Shown here in pieces: positions 43,601 through 52,999 of a stretch of DNA of 64,000 nt. The notes under the pieces were generated by a model. The model was not told the DNA's origin. It saw nothing but the letters and a program-made list of their open reading frames with translations, and searched no databases. Origin of the DNA: JBJXGE01 sp046154185 (lineage in GTDB: Bacteria > Planctomycetota > UBA8108 > UBA1146 > JAJFFE01). Position numbers and translations under genes: made by a program. The DNA lies in the NCBI GenBank assembly GCA_046154185.1, contig JBJXGE010000070.1:248001-312000 (forward strand), read 5' to 3'. The stretch's first letter is position 1, and the number at the start of each line of letters is the position of its first letter.

Positions 43601-45625
43601 TCACCGCTGCTGCTCATGGCGCGCGCGCATTTCCGCGAGGTACGCCGCGGCGACCTGCGGATCGACCGGGGCTTCCTTGGAGCGCACGAGGGCTTCGCGA
43701 CTCACCAGCTGCTCCGGGATTTCGAGCAAAAAGCGGCTCTCCTCCGCGTCGACTTCGCGACCATATTTTCGGCGACTCAAGCAGCGCGTCATGAGAAGTT
43801 CGTCGCGCGCGCGCGTGATCGCCACATAGAAAAGTCGGCGCTCCTCCTCGATGGCGCTGTCGCCGCCTTCCGTGACGGCGCGCCGATGCGGAATGATGTC
43901 GTCTTCGAGCCCGACGAGCGCGACGCGTCGAAACTCGAGCCCTTTCGCGCCGTGAAACGTCAGCAGCGTGAGTTGCTTTTGCGCCGCCGCGTCGTCGCGA
44001 TCTGTGTGCGTCGCGAGCGTGAGGCCGATCAAGTACTGCTCCAAACAACCCGGCCCGTGCTCGCGTTCGTAACGTTCGAGCGACGCGTAAAGCGACGCGA
44101 CGCTCTTTTGGCGCAGGTCGTACTCGACGCCGTCGGCCGCCATCTCGCGCAGCGCCTGCGTGTAGTTGACGGCGTCGAGCAATTGGCGGAGCGCGGCAAG
44201 CGCGCCTTGTCCGAGCGCGGCGCGCGCCGCGGCAATTGCCTGCAACAGCGCGGCGGCGCCGTCGCGCGCTACGCCCGAAATGCCTTCGATCGCATCGAGC
44301 TCGGCCAAAATCGCGAGCACCGGCTGCTTTTGCGTGCGGGCGCGTTGATCGACTTTGTCGCGACTCCCCTCGCCGAAACCGCGGCGCGGCGTGTTGAGGA
44401 TGCGGAGCGCGGCGATATCGTCCTCGGGAAACACTAATAAGCGCGCGTACGCCAGCACGTCCCGCACTTCGCGTCGGTCGAAGAAGGAACGGGCGCCGAT
44501 GATCGTGTATGGAATATTGAAAAAACGCAGCTTCTCCTCGAACGGTCGCGCCTGCATCGCCGACCGCAGCAGGATCGCTTGCTCTTCATATGGAATGCCG
44601 CGGCGCCCGGCGTCCATCGCGCGACCGACCACTTCCTCCGCCTCGTGGTCCTCGTCCTCGAGTTCGAGAAACTGGATCTTCTCGCCGGCGCCGCGCATCG
44701 AGCGCAAGGTCTTGGGATGGCGATGCGGATTGTGCGAGATCACCGCGTTCGCGGCCGCGAGGATCGTCGCGAACGAACGGTAGTTTTCTTCCAGCGTGAT
44801 GATTTCCGCGCCGGGAAAGTCGCGGCGAAACGACAAGATCTTCTCGATCTCGGCGCCACGAAACGCGTAGATCGATTGATCATCGTCGCCCACCACAGTG
44901 AGGTCTTCGCGCGGCCCGGCGAGGAGCCGCGCAAAACTGTACTGCGACGTGTTGGTATCCTGATACTCGTCGACCAGCACCGTGTCGAAGCGACTCGTCC
45001 AACGCGCGCGCACATCGGCGTTGTCCTCGATGAGGCGCACCGGCAGATAAATCAAATCATCAAAATCGACGGCGCCGAGGCCGCGCAAACGCTCCGCGTA
45101 ACGGGCGTAAATGCGCGCCTGCAAATACTCGGCGGAATCGCCTGCGCGCTCGACCGCGTCCGTCGCGCTCACGAAGCGATTCTTCCAATTGGAGATCGCG
45201 CGCCGCGCCGCGTCGAGATTCTTCTCGGCTTCGCTCATGCCGACGATGGCGCGCATTTCCTCCGTCAACACGCCGCGACTATCCGCTTCATCGTAGATCG
45301 GAAAATTGCGGCGCAGGCCGGCGGGCTCGTGCTCGGCGCGCAGTAGCGAGTGACCGAGCGAATGGAAAGTCGACAGCCACGGGCCTGGATTCAGACGCGG
45401 ATACATGCGTGCGAGCCGCTCGCGCATCTCGGCGGCGGCTTTGTTCGTGAACGTGATGCCGAGGATGCGTTCCGGCGCCGCGCCGCGCCGAATGCGCTCG
45501 GCGATGCGGTAGATAATGACGCGCGTCTTGCCACTCCCCGCGCCGGCCAACACCAAGAGCGGCCCTACGCCATGCGTCACCGCACGGCGCTGTGCGTCGT
45601 TCAGAACCGAGAGGTCGAGCCGCAT
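43601..45625 (-). CDS. UvrD/Rep-type superfamily 1 DNA helicase
   Basis: 674-aa 3'-5' DNA helicase. Motifs: Walker A AGAGSGKT (28-34), Ia ITFTNKAA, II VLVDEYQDTN, III GDDDQSIYAFRGA, IV-V LTFHGAKGLEF with VALVGLEDDIIPH, and VI RRLFYVAITRARDEL. The ATG at 45625 starts just ahead of the Q-motif LNDAQRRAV. The protein matches Rep in length and stops without the long C-terminal UvrD tail. It faces away from the asparaginase gene and stands alone. Confidence 0.93.
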   Translation of the reverse strand: MRLDLSVLNDAQRRAVTHGVGPLLVLAGAGSGKTRVIIYRIAERIRRGAAPERILGITFTNKAAAEMRERLARMYPRLNPGPWLSTFHSLGHSLLRAEHEPAGLRRNFPIYDEADSRGVLTEEMRAIVGMSEAEKNLDAARRAISNWKNRFVSATDAVERAGDSAEYLQARIYARYAERLRGLGAVDFDDLIYLPVRLIEDNADVRARWTSRFDTVLVDEYQDTNTSQYSFARLLAGPREDLTVVGDDDQSIYAFRGAEIEKILSFRRDFPGAEIITLEENYRSFATILAAANAVISHNPHRHPKTLRSMRGAGEKIQFLELEDEDHEAEEVVGRAMDAGRRGIPYEEQAILLRSAMQARPFEEKLRFFNIPYTIIGARSFFDRREVRDVLAYARLLVFPEDDIAALRILNTPRRGFGEGSRDKVDQRARTQKQPVLAILAELDAIEGISGVARDGAAALLQAIAAARAALGQGALAALRQLLDAVNYTQALREMAADGVEYDLRQKSVASLYASLERYEREHGPGCLEQYLIGLTLATHTDRDDAAAQKQLTLLTFHGAKGLEFRRVALVGLEDDIIPHRRAVTEGGDSAIEEERRLFYVAITRARDELLMTRCLSRRKYGREVDAEESRFLLEIPEQLVSREALVRSKEAPVDPQVAAAYLAEMRARHEQQR

Positions 45626-45844
45626 TGCGTCACCGTTCGAATCGCGCTGTGTGGCGTTGTGATGGCAGTTCCCCGGAGGCCGGGGCCGCATAGTAGGTAG
45701 GAACACCGCCGTGCGAAAGCTTACCTTGGATTTCGGGCCGCTGGCGGCTCGACATCAGAAAAGCCGTCTTCTGTCGGCCCATTGTCTGCCATATCCTCTC
45801 GCTTCGTGCGATCCGATCCATCTTGCATTTGTTTGGAGGCCATC

Positions 45845-46843
45845 ATGCAGCGCCGGGATTTTCTCAAGTGTGGCGCGCTCGCGGGCGCGGGACTTTTCAT
45901 GGAACAACTCCCCGCCTTCGCGGCACCAGGAGGCGCATTCATGCAGAGCGGTAAGTCGCCGGTTGTCATTGCGACGTGGAGCCACGGATTGATGGCGAGC
46001 CAAGTGGCGATGTCCATCTTGCAAGTGTCGAGTCGCGCGCTCGACGCGGTCGAGGCCGGTACGACCGTCGTCGAAGACGATCCAAAGGTCGACAGCGTCG
46101 GTTATGGCGGACTCCCGAACGCGGACGGAATCGTCGAACTCGATGCCGCGATCATGGACGGCGCGACGCTCGGCTGCGGCAGCGTGGCGGCGCTCACTGG
46201 CATCAAGAACCCGATCCGCGTCGCACGCCGCGTCATGGAGCAGACTCGCCACGTAATGCTCGTCGGCGCCGGCGCGAAGCAGTTCGCGCTCGCGCAGAGT
46301 TTCAAAGACGAGGATCTCCTCACGCCCGAGTCGCGAAAGCGCTGGGAGGAATGGAAGGCGAAACCGCCCGGGGCGCGGCACCAGTTGTCGGGACACGACA
46401 CGGTGTCGGTGCTCGCACTCGATCGCGGCGGAAGTCTCGCGGCGGCCTGCTCGACGAGTGGCCTCGCGTTCAAAATGCCGGGTCGCGTCGGCGATTCGCC
46501 GCTCGTGGGTGCAGGACTCTATTGCGACAACGAAGCGGGCGCAGCAGCAGCGACCGGAGTCGGCGAAGAGATCCTACGCGTCTGCGGCTCCTATCAAATC
46601 GTCGAACTGATGCGTCAAGGCATCGAGCCGAACGAAGCCGTGAAGCGCGTGATCGAGCGCATCCTGAAAGTCGCGAGCGCGAAGGGGAAGCAGGTCGCGT
46701 TCATCGCGTTGCGTCCAGATGGCGCCGTCGGCAGTGGTTCGACGACACCGGGCTTTCAAGCCGCAATCGCGCGTGAGGGCAAGAAGCCGGAGCTCGTCGA
46801 GGCACCGGTGTACGGACCGGGCGCGAACACGAAACCCAAATAG
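45845..46843 (+). CDS. Tat-exported N4-glycosylasparaginase / isoaspartyl peptidase-like Ntn hydrolase
   Basis: 332-aa Ntn hydrolase precursor. The ATG at 45845 has GGAGG 8 bases upstream. The start MQRRDFLKCGALAGAG is a Tat signal (RRxFLK). The autoprocessing site is GHD^TVSVLALD, where Thr 186 becomes the N-terminal nucleophile of the beta subunit. Upstream motifs KVDSVGYGGLPNADGIVELDA and RVARRVMEQTRHVMLVG, and later GRVGDSPLVGAGLYCDN, match aspartylglucosaminidase. It would split the GlcNAc-Asn bond of glycopeptides or hydrolyse Asn in the periplasm. Confidence 0.9.
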   Translation: MQRRDFLKCGALAGAGLFMEQLPAFAAPGGAFMQSGKSPVVIATWSHGLMASQVAMSILQVSSRALDAVEAGTTVVEDDPKVDSVGYGGLPNADGIVELDAAIMDGATLGCGSVAALTGIKNPIRVARRVMEQTRHVMLVGAGAKQFALAQSFKDEDLLTPESRKRWEEWKAKPPGARHQLSGHDTVSVLALDRGGSLAAACSTSGLAFKMPGRVGDSPLVGAGLYCDNEAGAAAATGVGEEILRVCGSYQIVELMRQGIEPNEAVKRVIERILKVASAKGKQVAFIALRPDGAVGSGSTTPGFQAAIAREGKKPELVEAPVYGPGANTKPK

Positions 46844-46855
46844 CCAAAGCGCGCG

Positions 46856-47542
46856 ATGCAAGCAGCGATCTTCGATCTCTTCGGAACGTTGGTGCCAAAC
46901 CTCGAGCCGGATCGCTATCGCGACTTTGCGCATCGGCTGGCGCATCAACTCGGCGCGCCGGCCGAGCCGTTTCGAGCGGCGTGGGCGCATTTTTTTCGCC
47001 AGCGCATGGACGGCACGATTCGCGACGGCGATGAGCAGTTCATTCCGATCCTCGAGCACATCGGCGCGCCGGTGCGACGCGAGTTGTTGCCGGGCGCGAC
47101 TCGAATTCGGCGGGAGTTCATGCGGGCGGCGCTGACGCCGAAGTCGGATGCGCTCGAATGTCTCGACGCTTTGCGATCGGCTGGAATGCGGCTCGCGATG
47201 GCATCCGATTGCTCGACCGAGACGCCGGTGTTGCTGAAGGCGTCGCTCCTCGGTCCCTACTTCCCGATTTGCGCAGCGTCGGCGCTCCTCGGCGTGCGCA
47301 AACCCGATCTGTTGATGTATGAGCATGTGCTGAACGCGCTCGGCGTCGCGGCGCGTGATTGCGTATATATCGGCGACGGCAACTCCGAGGAACTGATCGG
47401 CGCCAAGCGCCTCGGCATGACCACGATTTGGGTCGATAACGGCGCGGAGCAATATTGGCTCGAGCGCTTCAGCAGCGAGTGCGACGAGCGCGTCACGGCG
47501 CTGCGCGAGATTCCGGGAATCGTCAGCGCGCTGCGCAAGTAG
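46856..47542 (+). CDS. HAD superfamily hydrolase
   Basis: 228-aa HAD subfamily IA protein. Motif I is FDLFGT with nucleophile Asp 7; the +2 residue is Phe rather than the acid Asp of phosphatases, as in haloacid dehalogenase-like members. Motif II SDCST, motif III Lys in GVRKPD and motif IV GDGNSEELIGAKRLGM are present. The residue at +2 makes phosphatase activity less certain. It follows the asparaginase by 12 bases. Confidence 0.85.
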   Translation: MQAAIFDLFGTLVPNLEPDRYRDFAHRLAHQLGAPAEPFRAAWAHFFRQRMDGTIRDGDEQFIPILEHIGAPVRRELLPGATRIRREFMRAALTPKSDALECLDALRSAGMRLAMASDCSTETPVLLKASLLGPYFPICAASALLGVRKPDLLMYEHVLNALGVAARDCVYIGDGNSEELIGAKRLGMTTIWVDNGAEQYWLERFSSECDERVTALREIPGIVSALRK

Positions 47543-47572
47543 GAAAAACGAGGTCTGTCCACGCGTCAGCCG

Positions 47573-47872
47573 CTACGCCGTCCGTGCGCTCCAAGCATTG
47601 CGAAGCCGTTGCACGTGTCGCGGCGAGATTTCGGGCGAGCAGCGTAGCGTGTATTGACGTGGAGTCCGATAAATCCGGATCTTCGCGAGTAACGGCGGCT
47701 CCGCATGTAAAAGCTGTTCGCAATCCGTCAAGAATTGTGTGGGAACTTTGCCTCGCACACAAACGGCTCGCCCGGAACGAATCTCGATCACGGCGCTCGG
47801 CCGGCCGCGGATCACGAGGAAGACCGCCGCAACAACTATCCCGATTGTCAACGCACCGATGAACGGACCCAT
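47573..47872 (-). CDS. Small DUF3634-like membrane protein
   Basis: 99-aa protein with one N-terminal membrane helix (about 5-22), then a soluble part with VIEIRSGRAVCVRGKVPTQFLTDCEQL and ending RHVQRLRNAW. This wording matches the DUF3634 pattern (basic RGRVP segment, two Cys, RLRNxW end). No enzymatic function is known for the family. It converges with the HAD gene (30 bases apart) and diverges from the MFS gene. Confidence 0.72.
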   Translation of the reverse strand: MGPFIGALTIGIVVAAVFLVIRGRPSAVIEIRSGRAVCVRGKVPTQFLTDCEQLLHAEPPLLAKIRIYRTPRQYTLRCSPEISPRHVQRLRNAWSARTA

Positions 47873-48047
47873 TGAGCTTCCAGAGTTCGAAGACGGAAGC
47901 AGCCACTAGCGCAACTTCTACCGACACCGCGACGCCGCGTCGAGCTAGCCCTTTGCTAGTGATCGCCCAGATTCTGCTGTAGCCCCGCGGCAAGACCGGT
48001 AGCATGCGCCGCTTTCCCGCCACCCGAACCAGAAGAAAAATCGACCT

Positions 48048-49229
48048 GTGCCGCGCGCTTTCTGGATTCTCATGATCGCTATCTTCGTGAATCGTCTCGG
48101 CTCCGTGGTCGGACTATTTCTCACGATGTGGCTCTGCGAAGTGCACAAGCTGTCGGAGATCGATGCGACGGTCATCGTAGGCTCGCTCGGCATCGGGGCG
48201 ATGCTCGGCTCGCCGATCGGCGGTTGGATGGCGGACCATTTCGGTCGACGCACGACGATGGTGACGAGTCTTCTGCTGTCGGGACTCGTCATGGTGGTGC
48301 TGCCATCGCTGCCACCGAATCAGTTCGTCTTGGCGTGCGCCCTCGGCATTCTCACGTTCTTCAGCGAAATGCATCGACCGGCCGGCAGCGCCGCCATCGC
48401 CGACCTCGTCGCCCCCCCACGCCGACCGCGCGCCTATGGAATCTTTCGCGTGATCATCAATCTCGCGTTCGGCATCGGCGCCCTCGTCGGCGGCTGGGTC
48501 GTACGACATTCTTTCTCGGCGCTCTTCTACATCGACGCGATCACGAGCCTCCTCGCGGTCGTGCTCCTCATCCGGTTTTGCCCAGAGTCGCGCCCGACAC
48601 CGTCGCGCGATGCCGCGACGTCGACGGCGCCGCTCGCGATCAGCACGTGGATTTTCATGGTGTTTTTGTTTTTCTATTTGCTCGTGTCGATCATCGCGAC
48701 GCAGATGAACACCAACTTGCCGCTCTACATTCGGGATTTCGGCGCAAGCCGCGACGAGCAAATGCAGTTTTACGGCAGCCTCGTCGCCATCAACGGGTTC
48801 GGCGTCGTGATCGCGCAGTTGCCGATCTCGCGCTTGCTCGATCGCTTGAGCGCGAGCGCAGCGCTCGCGCTCGGCGCGCTCTTGTACGGCGCGGGCTATG
48901 GGCTGGTCGCTTTTCCTTATGCGCCCTGGCTGCTCGTCGTCGCCATGGCCGTGATCACCGCTGGCGAAATGGTGTTCATGCCGGCCGGCAGCGCCTATGT
49001 CGCGGACATCGCGCCTGTCGAGCGCCGCGGCCGTTACATGGGTTGGCTCATCATGATGTACGGAATCGCGCGCACGATCGGCCCAGCGCTCGCGAGTCTC
49101 GTCATCGCACGGCATGGGGATCGCGCCGTCTGGTTGCTATCGCCGGCACTCGGAATCTTCGCGGCGCTCGGACTCGCGATCGTGTGTCGTGGCCCAAGAC
49201 CGCATGCCCCCGCGCTTCGTCAGAATTGA
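48048..49229 (+). CDS. MFS transporter
   Basis: 393-aa 12-helix major facilitator carrier with a GTG start. The motif A loop GGWMADHFGRRTTM follows helix 2, the central loop (about 185-200) is short and hydrophilic, and helix 7 begins TWIFMVFLFFYLLVS. The family is drug/H+ antiporter-like, and the substrate is unknown. Its stop overlaps the stop of the next minus-strand gene by 10 bases. Confidence 0.9.
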   Translation: MPRAFWILMIAIFVNRLGSVVGLFLTMWLCEVHKLSEIDATVIVGSLGIGAMLGSPIGGWMADHFGRRTTMVTSLLLSGLVMVVLPSLPPNQFVLACALGILTFFSEMHRPAGSAAIADLVAPPRRPRAYGIFRVIINLAFGIGALVGGWVVRHSFSALFYIDAITSLLAVVLLIRFCPESRPTPSRDAATSTAPLAISTWIFMVFLFFYLLVSIIATQMNTNLPLYIRDFGASRDEQMQFYGSLVAINGFGVVIAQLPISRLLDRLSASAALALGALLYGAGYGLVAFPYAPWLLVVAMAVITAGEMVFMPAGSAYVADIAPVERRGRYMGWLIMMYGIARTIGPALASLVIARHGDRAVWLLSPALGIFAALGLAIVCRGPRPHAPALRQN

Positions 49230-49882
49230 TGGACAATCAGTTTCGTGACGAACACATACGCGTTCGTGAACTTTTCCTCGCGAAAAAACGTCACAGGCAC
49301 ATTGGGCGCACCGATGAACGGCCGCAGCATCCAGCCCATTTGGATGCCGACGAACGCATAGAGCGTCACCCACAACCACACCATGAGCCGATGGCGCGCG
49401 TCGCGACCGATGAGCGGCGCGTAGTGACGCATCATCACGCGGTGACCAACGAGCGTGGCGGCCGCGAACATGCCAGCGTTCACGAGTAGCGCCGATTGAT
49501 AGGCGACGCCGGAGCTGTAGATCACACGCGTCAGCGGGCCGAGCGCCGCGAGCGCGGCCGCGAGCGCCGCTTGGCCGGCTAGGATTGCGCGCAGGCTGGC
49601 GCTGAATTCAGTTCGCAGACCGGCGACCGTGTTGAACACAAAGAAGCCGGGCAAACATACCAGGGAAGTCGCAAAGATGAGCAGCGGCACTTTGATCGCA
49701 GAGTACCAGAGCATCTTCAGACGAACGACGGTCTCGAACTCATAGCTGCCCATGAAAGCGCCGTAAACCGGCCCAAGGATTAGCACCATGATGACGAGCG
49801 GCCACACGCCGAGTGTCACGCCGACCCCGCGTCCGAGCGCGCCGAGCGTGTGATGAAAATCAAGAGCGCGAACGATTGGCAT
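49220..49882 (-). CDS. Uncharacterised multi-helix membrane protein, paralogue 2
   Basis: 220-aa protein with about six hydrophobic segments. It contains GPVYGAFMG near the N-terminus and GIQMGWMLRPFIGAPNVPVTFFR near the C-terminus, which match the same segments of the gene just upstream, so the pair arose by tandem duplication. The ATG at 49882 lies 1 base after the neighbour's stop. I do not recognise a function. Confidence 0.7.
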   Translation of the reverse strand: MPIVRALDFHHTLGALGRGVGVTLGVWPLVIMVLILGPVYGAFMGSYEFETVVRLKMLWYSAIKVPLLIFATSLVCLPGFFVFNTVAGLRTEFSASLRAILAGQAALAAALAALGPLTRVIYSSGVAYQSALLVNAGMFAAATLVGHRVMMRHYAPLIGRDARHRLMVWLWVTLYAFVGIQMGWMLRPFIGAPNVPVTFFREEKFTNAYVFVTKLIVHQF

Positions 49883-49883
49883 G

Positions 49884-50702
49884 CTATTGCCCAAAGAGCT
49901 TCTCCAGGTGGTCGAAGATCGCGGCGAAGAAATTACTCGTGCGTGCGCGAAACCACGTGAATGGCAATCCGGGCGAACCGATGAAGGGTCGCAAAAGCCA
50001 GCCCATTTGCGCGCCCACCAAACAATAGATCAGGATCCAAAGGCGGAAAATATGGTGCGCGGCATCTTGCGACCGCACCGAGTGCGTGGCCGCCATGCGG
50101 CGTTCCAATCGCTCTTCGAGCGGCGCACGCTCCGCGCCTTCGGCGCGCGGCGCTTGCGCCGGCGGTTGGTAGCTCATTGCCATCAGTTTGCGCAGCGCGT
50201 TGCGCAAAAAACCGAGCCCAACGAAGCCGGCCACCGCCAACAACACGACGTTGAGCAGCACCATGAAGTTGTAGCTCGTCGTACTCAAAGTGAAGAAGCC
50301 GAGGATCGGCGCGAGCGACGCCGCGATCGCCAACGTCACGACGATGACCGCGACCAGGAGTCGCAGCACGGCGCGAAAACCCATCTGACAACCGGCCAAC
50401 GCCGCGAACACGTAGAGCGACGGAAACGTGACAAGCAACGTCAGGAGGAAGAGCGCGGGAATCTTGACCGCCGAGGCGATCAACTGTCGCCAGCCCTCGC
50501 CGCGCCCGTCCGTCGCGGCGAAAATCCCCATGAAAACGCCATACACGACGCCGAGAATGATCGCCATACCGCAGCAGCGCGGCAGCGGCAGGTCCCACTC
50601 GCCGGTCTCGAGCTGTTCCTTTCGCGTCTTTTCACCCCGGAGTAGGCCGTCGAGATGCCCGAGCCACTTGCGCATAGATAATCCTTTCGACACCTTCGCC
50701 AA
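49884..50702 (-). CDS. Uncharacterised multi-helix membrane protein, paralogue 1
   Basis: 272-aa protein with six hydrophobic segments and a 40-residue Ala/Arg/Glu-rich cytoplasmic loop (QPPAQAPRAEGAERAPLEER). Shared motifs with the next gene are GVVYGVFMG and GAQMGWLLRPFIGSPGLPFTWFR. The function is unknown. The two genes are translationally linked, suggesting a heteromeric membrane complex. They diverge from the fatty acid fusion gene across 164 bases in which I see only promoter-sized space. Confidence 0.72.
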   Translation of the reverse strand: MAKVSKGLSMRKWLGHLDGLLRGEKTRKEQLETGEWDLPLPRCCGMAIILGVVYGVFMGIFAATDGRGEGWRQLIASAVKIPALFLLTLLVTFPSLYVFAALAGCQMGFRAVLRLLVAVIVVTLAIAASLAPILGFFTLSTTSYNFMVLLNVVLLAVAGFVGLGFLRNALRKLMAMSYQPPAQAPRAEGAERAPLEERLERRMAATHSVRSQDAAHHIFRLWILIYCLVGAQMGWLLRPFIGSPGLPFTWFRARTSNFFAAIFDHLEKLFGQ

Positions 50703-50866
50703 AGAGCGGCGCGCGGATTACACCATAGACCCTTGACTCTGCGAAGAAATCGCCTGGAATCGCCTCGACCAGCGACGGTTCGCCGCGCTCCCTCGCCACC
50801 GCCCCCGCCACTGCCTACAATCGGGCGCTGCGGTTCCGCTCTTCCAATTCGCCCGAAGGAGTCCAC

Positions 50867-52888
50867 GTGAGCTTCACCATTCTTGACAAGTCAATTCGCA
50901 AAGTCGGCGTCATCGGTTCCGGTCAGATCGGCCCGGATATCGCCCTTTACTTCGCCAAAGTTTTCGACGGTCACGGCATACCGATCACCATCGTCGACGT
51001 CAGCCAAGACGCGCTCACGCGCGGCCGCCAAAAGCTCGACCGCAAGATCGACAAGGGCGTCGAGTCGGGCGCGTTCAAGCCGGAGCTCGGCGCCGCGATG
51101 AAAGCGAACTGCGTTTTCACCAGTGAATACGAAGCGTTGCGTGGAGTCGACTTCGTCGTCGAGGCCGCAACGGAGGATCGCGCGCTCAAGGGCCGGATTT
51201 TCAAACAAGTGAGCGCGTTGTGCGCGCCGGGCGCGATCCTCGCGTCGAACTCATCGCACCTCGAGCCGGAGGTGATCTTCGGCGAGCTCACGGATCGATC
51301 ACGCACGCTCGTGATTCACTACTTCTTTCCGGCCGAGCGGAATCCGATGGTTGAAATCGTGCCCGGCAAAGACAGCGACCCGCGCCTCGCGCCGGCACTG
51401 CTCGATTTCTATGAGCTGATCGGCAAGACGCCGATTCAGGTCGGCAGTCGCTACGGCTACGCGCTCGATCCGGTGTTCGAAGGCGTGTTCCAAGCGGCCG
51501 CGCTTTTGGTCGAAGCCGGCGCGGGCACGACGCGCGAAGTCGACACCGTCGCGACGCGCGCGCTCGGACTCACAGTGGGCCCGTTCACCGCGATGAACCT
51601 CACCGGCGGAAATCCCATCACGCATCACGGCCTCGGGCAGTACACGGCGAAGATCATGCCGTGGTACCGTTCGCCAAAGCTCCTCGCGGATGCGGTCGCT
51701 GCCGGCAAGGCGTGGGAGGTGCCCGGGCGCGGCGAAAAAATCGAGGTCGACGCGGCGCGCGCGCAAACCCTGACCGACGCGCTGCAGGGCGCTTTCTTCG
51801 GCATCGTGTGCGAAGTGCTCGATAGCGGCATTTCCAACGTCGGCGATCTCGACATGGCCGTCGAACTCGGTCTCGACATGGCTGCGCCGTTTCGACTCAT
51901 GAACAAACTCGGCGTGGGTCGCGCGCGTGAGTTGGTCGAAAAATACGCTGCGTCGCAAACCGGCTTCAAAGTCTCGAGCCGGTTGCGAAAGCAAGCCGAC
52001 ACGAAAAGGCCCTGGGATATTCCCGTCGTATTTCGCCACGACATCGGTGATGTCGCCGTCGTAAGAATCCGCCGGCCGAAAGTGCTGAATGCTCTCAGCG
52101 CCGAGACCTTCGATCAGCTCGAGCGCGTCTTCAGTGAGATCAAGAACGATCGTCGCGTCGTCGGCGCCGTGCTCACCGGGAGTGGCGTGAAGTCGTTCGT
52201 ATCCGGCGCCGACGTGAATTTCCTCGCGCGCATCGAAAGTGCGGCGCAAGGCGAGACCACGTCGCTCGCGTCGAATCGCTGCTTCAGCGTCATCGAAGAT
52301 CTCGGCAAACCCGTCGTCTGCGCGCTCAACGGCTTCGCGTTTGGCGGCGGCAACGAACTCGCGATGGCTTGCACGGCGCGGATTGCCCGCAAGGGACTGA
52401 GTCCGCTCGCCGCGCAGCCGGAGCCGAATCTCGGCATCATCCCGGGCGCTGGCGGAACGCAGCGATTACCGCGGCTGATCGGCGTCGAGCAGGCGGCCGC
52501 GCTGTTGCGCACGGGCCGCGCTGTATCGAGCGCCGAAGCCGCGCAGCTCGGCCTGATCGCGCGCGAAGTCGATGGCGATCTCATCGCGACAGCCGTGCAG
52601 ATGGTGCGCGATGCCGTGGGCGGCAAGTCGCCGCTCCGCGGCATCGAGCGCGGCCCCATCGCCGTGCCGACCCGCCTACCCGATGTCGACATCAAACATC
52701 TCAGTCGCGCCGTCGACCGGATCGTCTGCCGCGCCATCCTCGAAGGCTGCCGACTGCCGCTCAAGGAAGGCCTCGCCTTCGAGTCAAAAATGTTCGGCGC
52801 CGTCTGCGAGACGCGCGACATGCGCATCGGCGTCGAGAATTTCCTCAAGAACGGTCCCCGCACCCCCGCGCAGTTCACGCACGAATAG
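50867..52888 (+). CDS. 3-hydroxyacyl-CoA dehydrogenase / enoyl-CoA hydratase fusion
   Basis: 673-aa bifunctional beta-oxidation enzyme with the dehydrogenase first and the hydratase last, the reverse of FadB. The dehydrogenase part (1-385) starts with VGVIGSGQIGPDIA for NAD and has SNSSHLEPEV and HYFFPAERNPMVEIV with the catalytic His. The hydratase part (395-640) shows FVSGADVNFLA, FGGGNELAMAC and PEPNLGIIPGAGGTQRL, with both catalytic Glu. It would interconvert enoyl-CoA and 3-oxoacyl-CoA in one protein. It diverges from the paralogous membrane genes, and no thiolase gene is next to it. Confidence 0.9.
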   Translation: MSFTILDKSIRKVGVIGSGQIGPDIALYFAKVFDGHGIPITIVDVSQDALTRGRQKLDRKIDKGVESGAFKPELGAAMKANCVFTSEYEALRGVDFVVEAATEDRALKGRIFKQVSALCAPGAILASNSSHLEPEVIFGELTDRSRTLVIHYFFPAERNPMVEIVPGKDSDPRLAPALLDFYELIGKTPIQVGSRYGYALDPVFEGVFQAAALLVEAGAGTTREVDTVATRALGLTVGPFTAMNLTGGNPITHHGLGQYTAKIMPWYRSPKLLADAVAAGKAWEVPGRGEKIEVDAARAQTLTDALQGAFFGIVCEVLDSGISNVGDLDMAVELGLDMAAPFRLMNKLGVGRARELVEKYAASQTGFKVSSRLRKQADTKRPWDIPVVFRHDIGDVAVVRIRRPKVLNALSAETFDQLERVFSEIKNDRRVVGAVLTGSGVKSFVSGADVNFLARIESAAQGETTSLASNRCFSVIEDLGKPVVCALNGFAFGGGNELAMACTARIARKGLSPLAAQPEPNLGIIPGAGGTQRLPRLIGVEQAAALLRTGRAVSSAEAAQLGLIAREVDGDLIATAVQMVRDAVGGKSPLRGIERGPIAVPTRLPDVDIKHLSRAVDRIVCRAILEGCRLPLKEGLAFESKMFGAVCETRDMRIGVENFLKNGPRTPAQFTHE

Positions 52889-52999
52889 CTGCGTTTCCGC
52901 GCGCTCGCGAAGATTCATCCCATCGCCCGACTGGGTGCGGGCGTCTCATTCCCTAGCGGCAGTCATTGGCGACCGGCGTGTGCTGCGGCTGGAGACGGC

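Noticed and set aside
48128..49489. A 453-codon plus-strand frame in another phase over the MFS gene
   Set aside because: It shows Arg/His-rich composition with no motifs, while the MFS frame has helices and the motif A loop.
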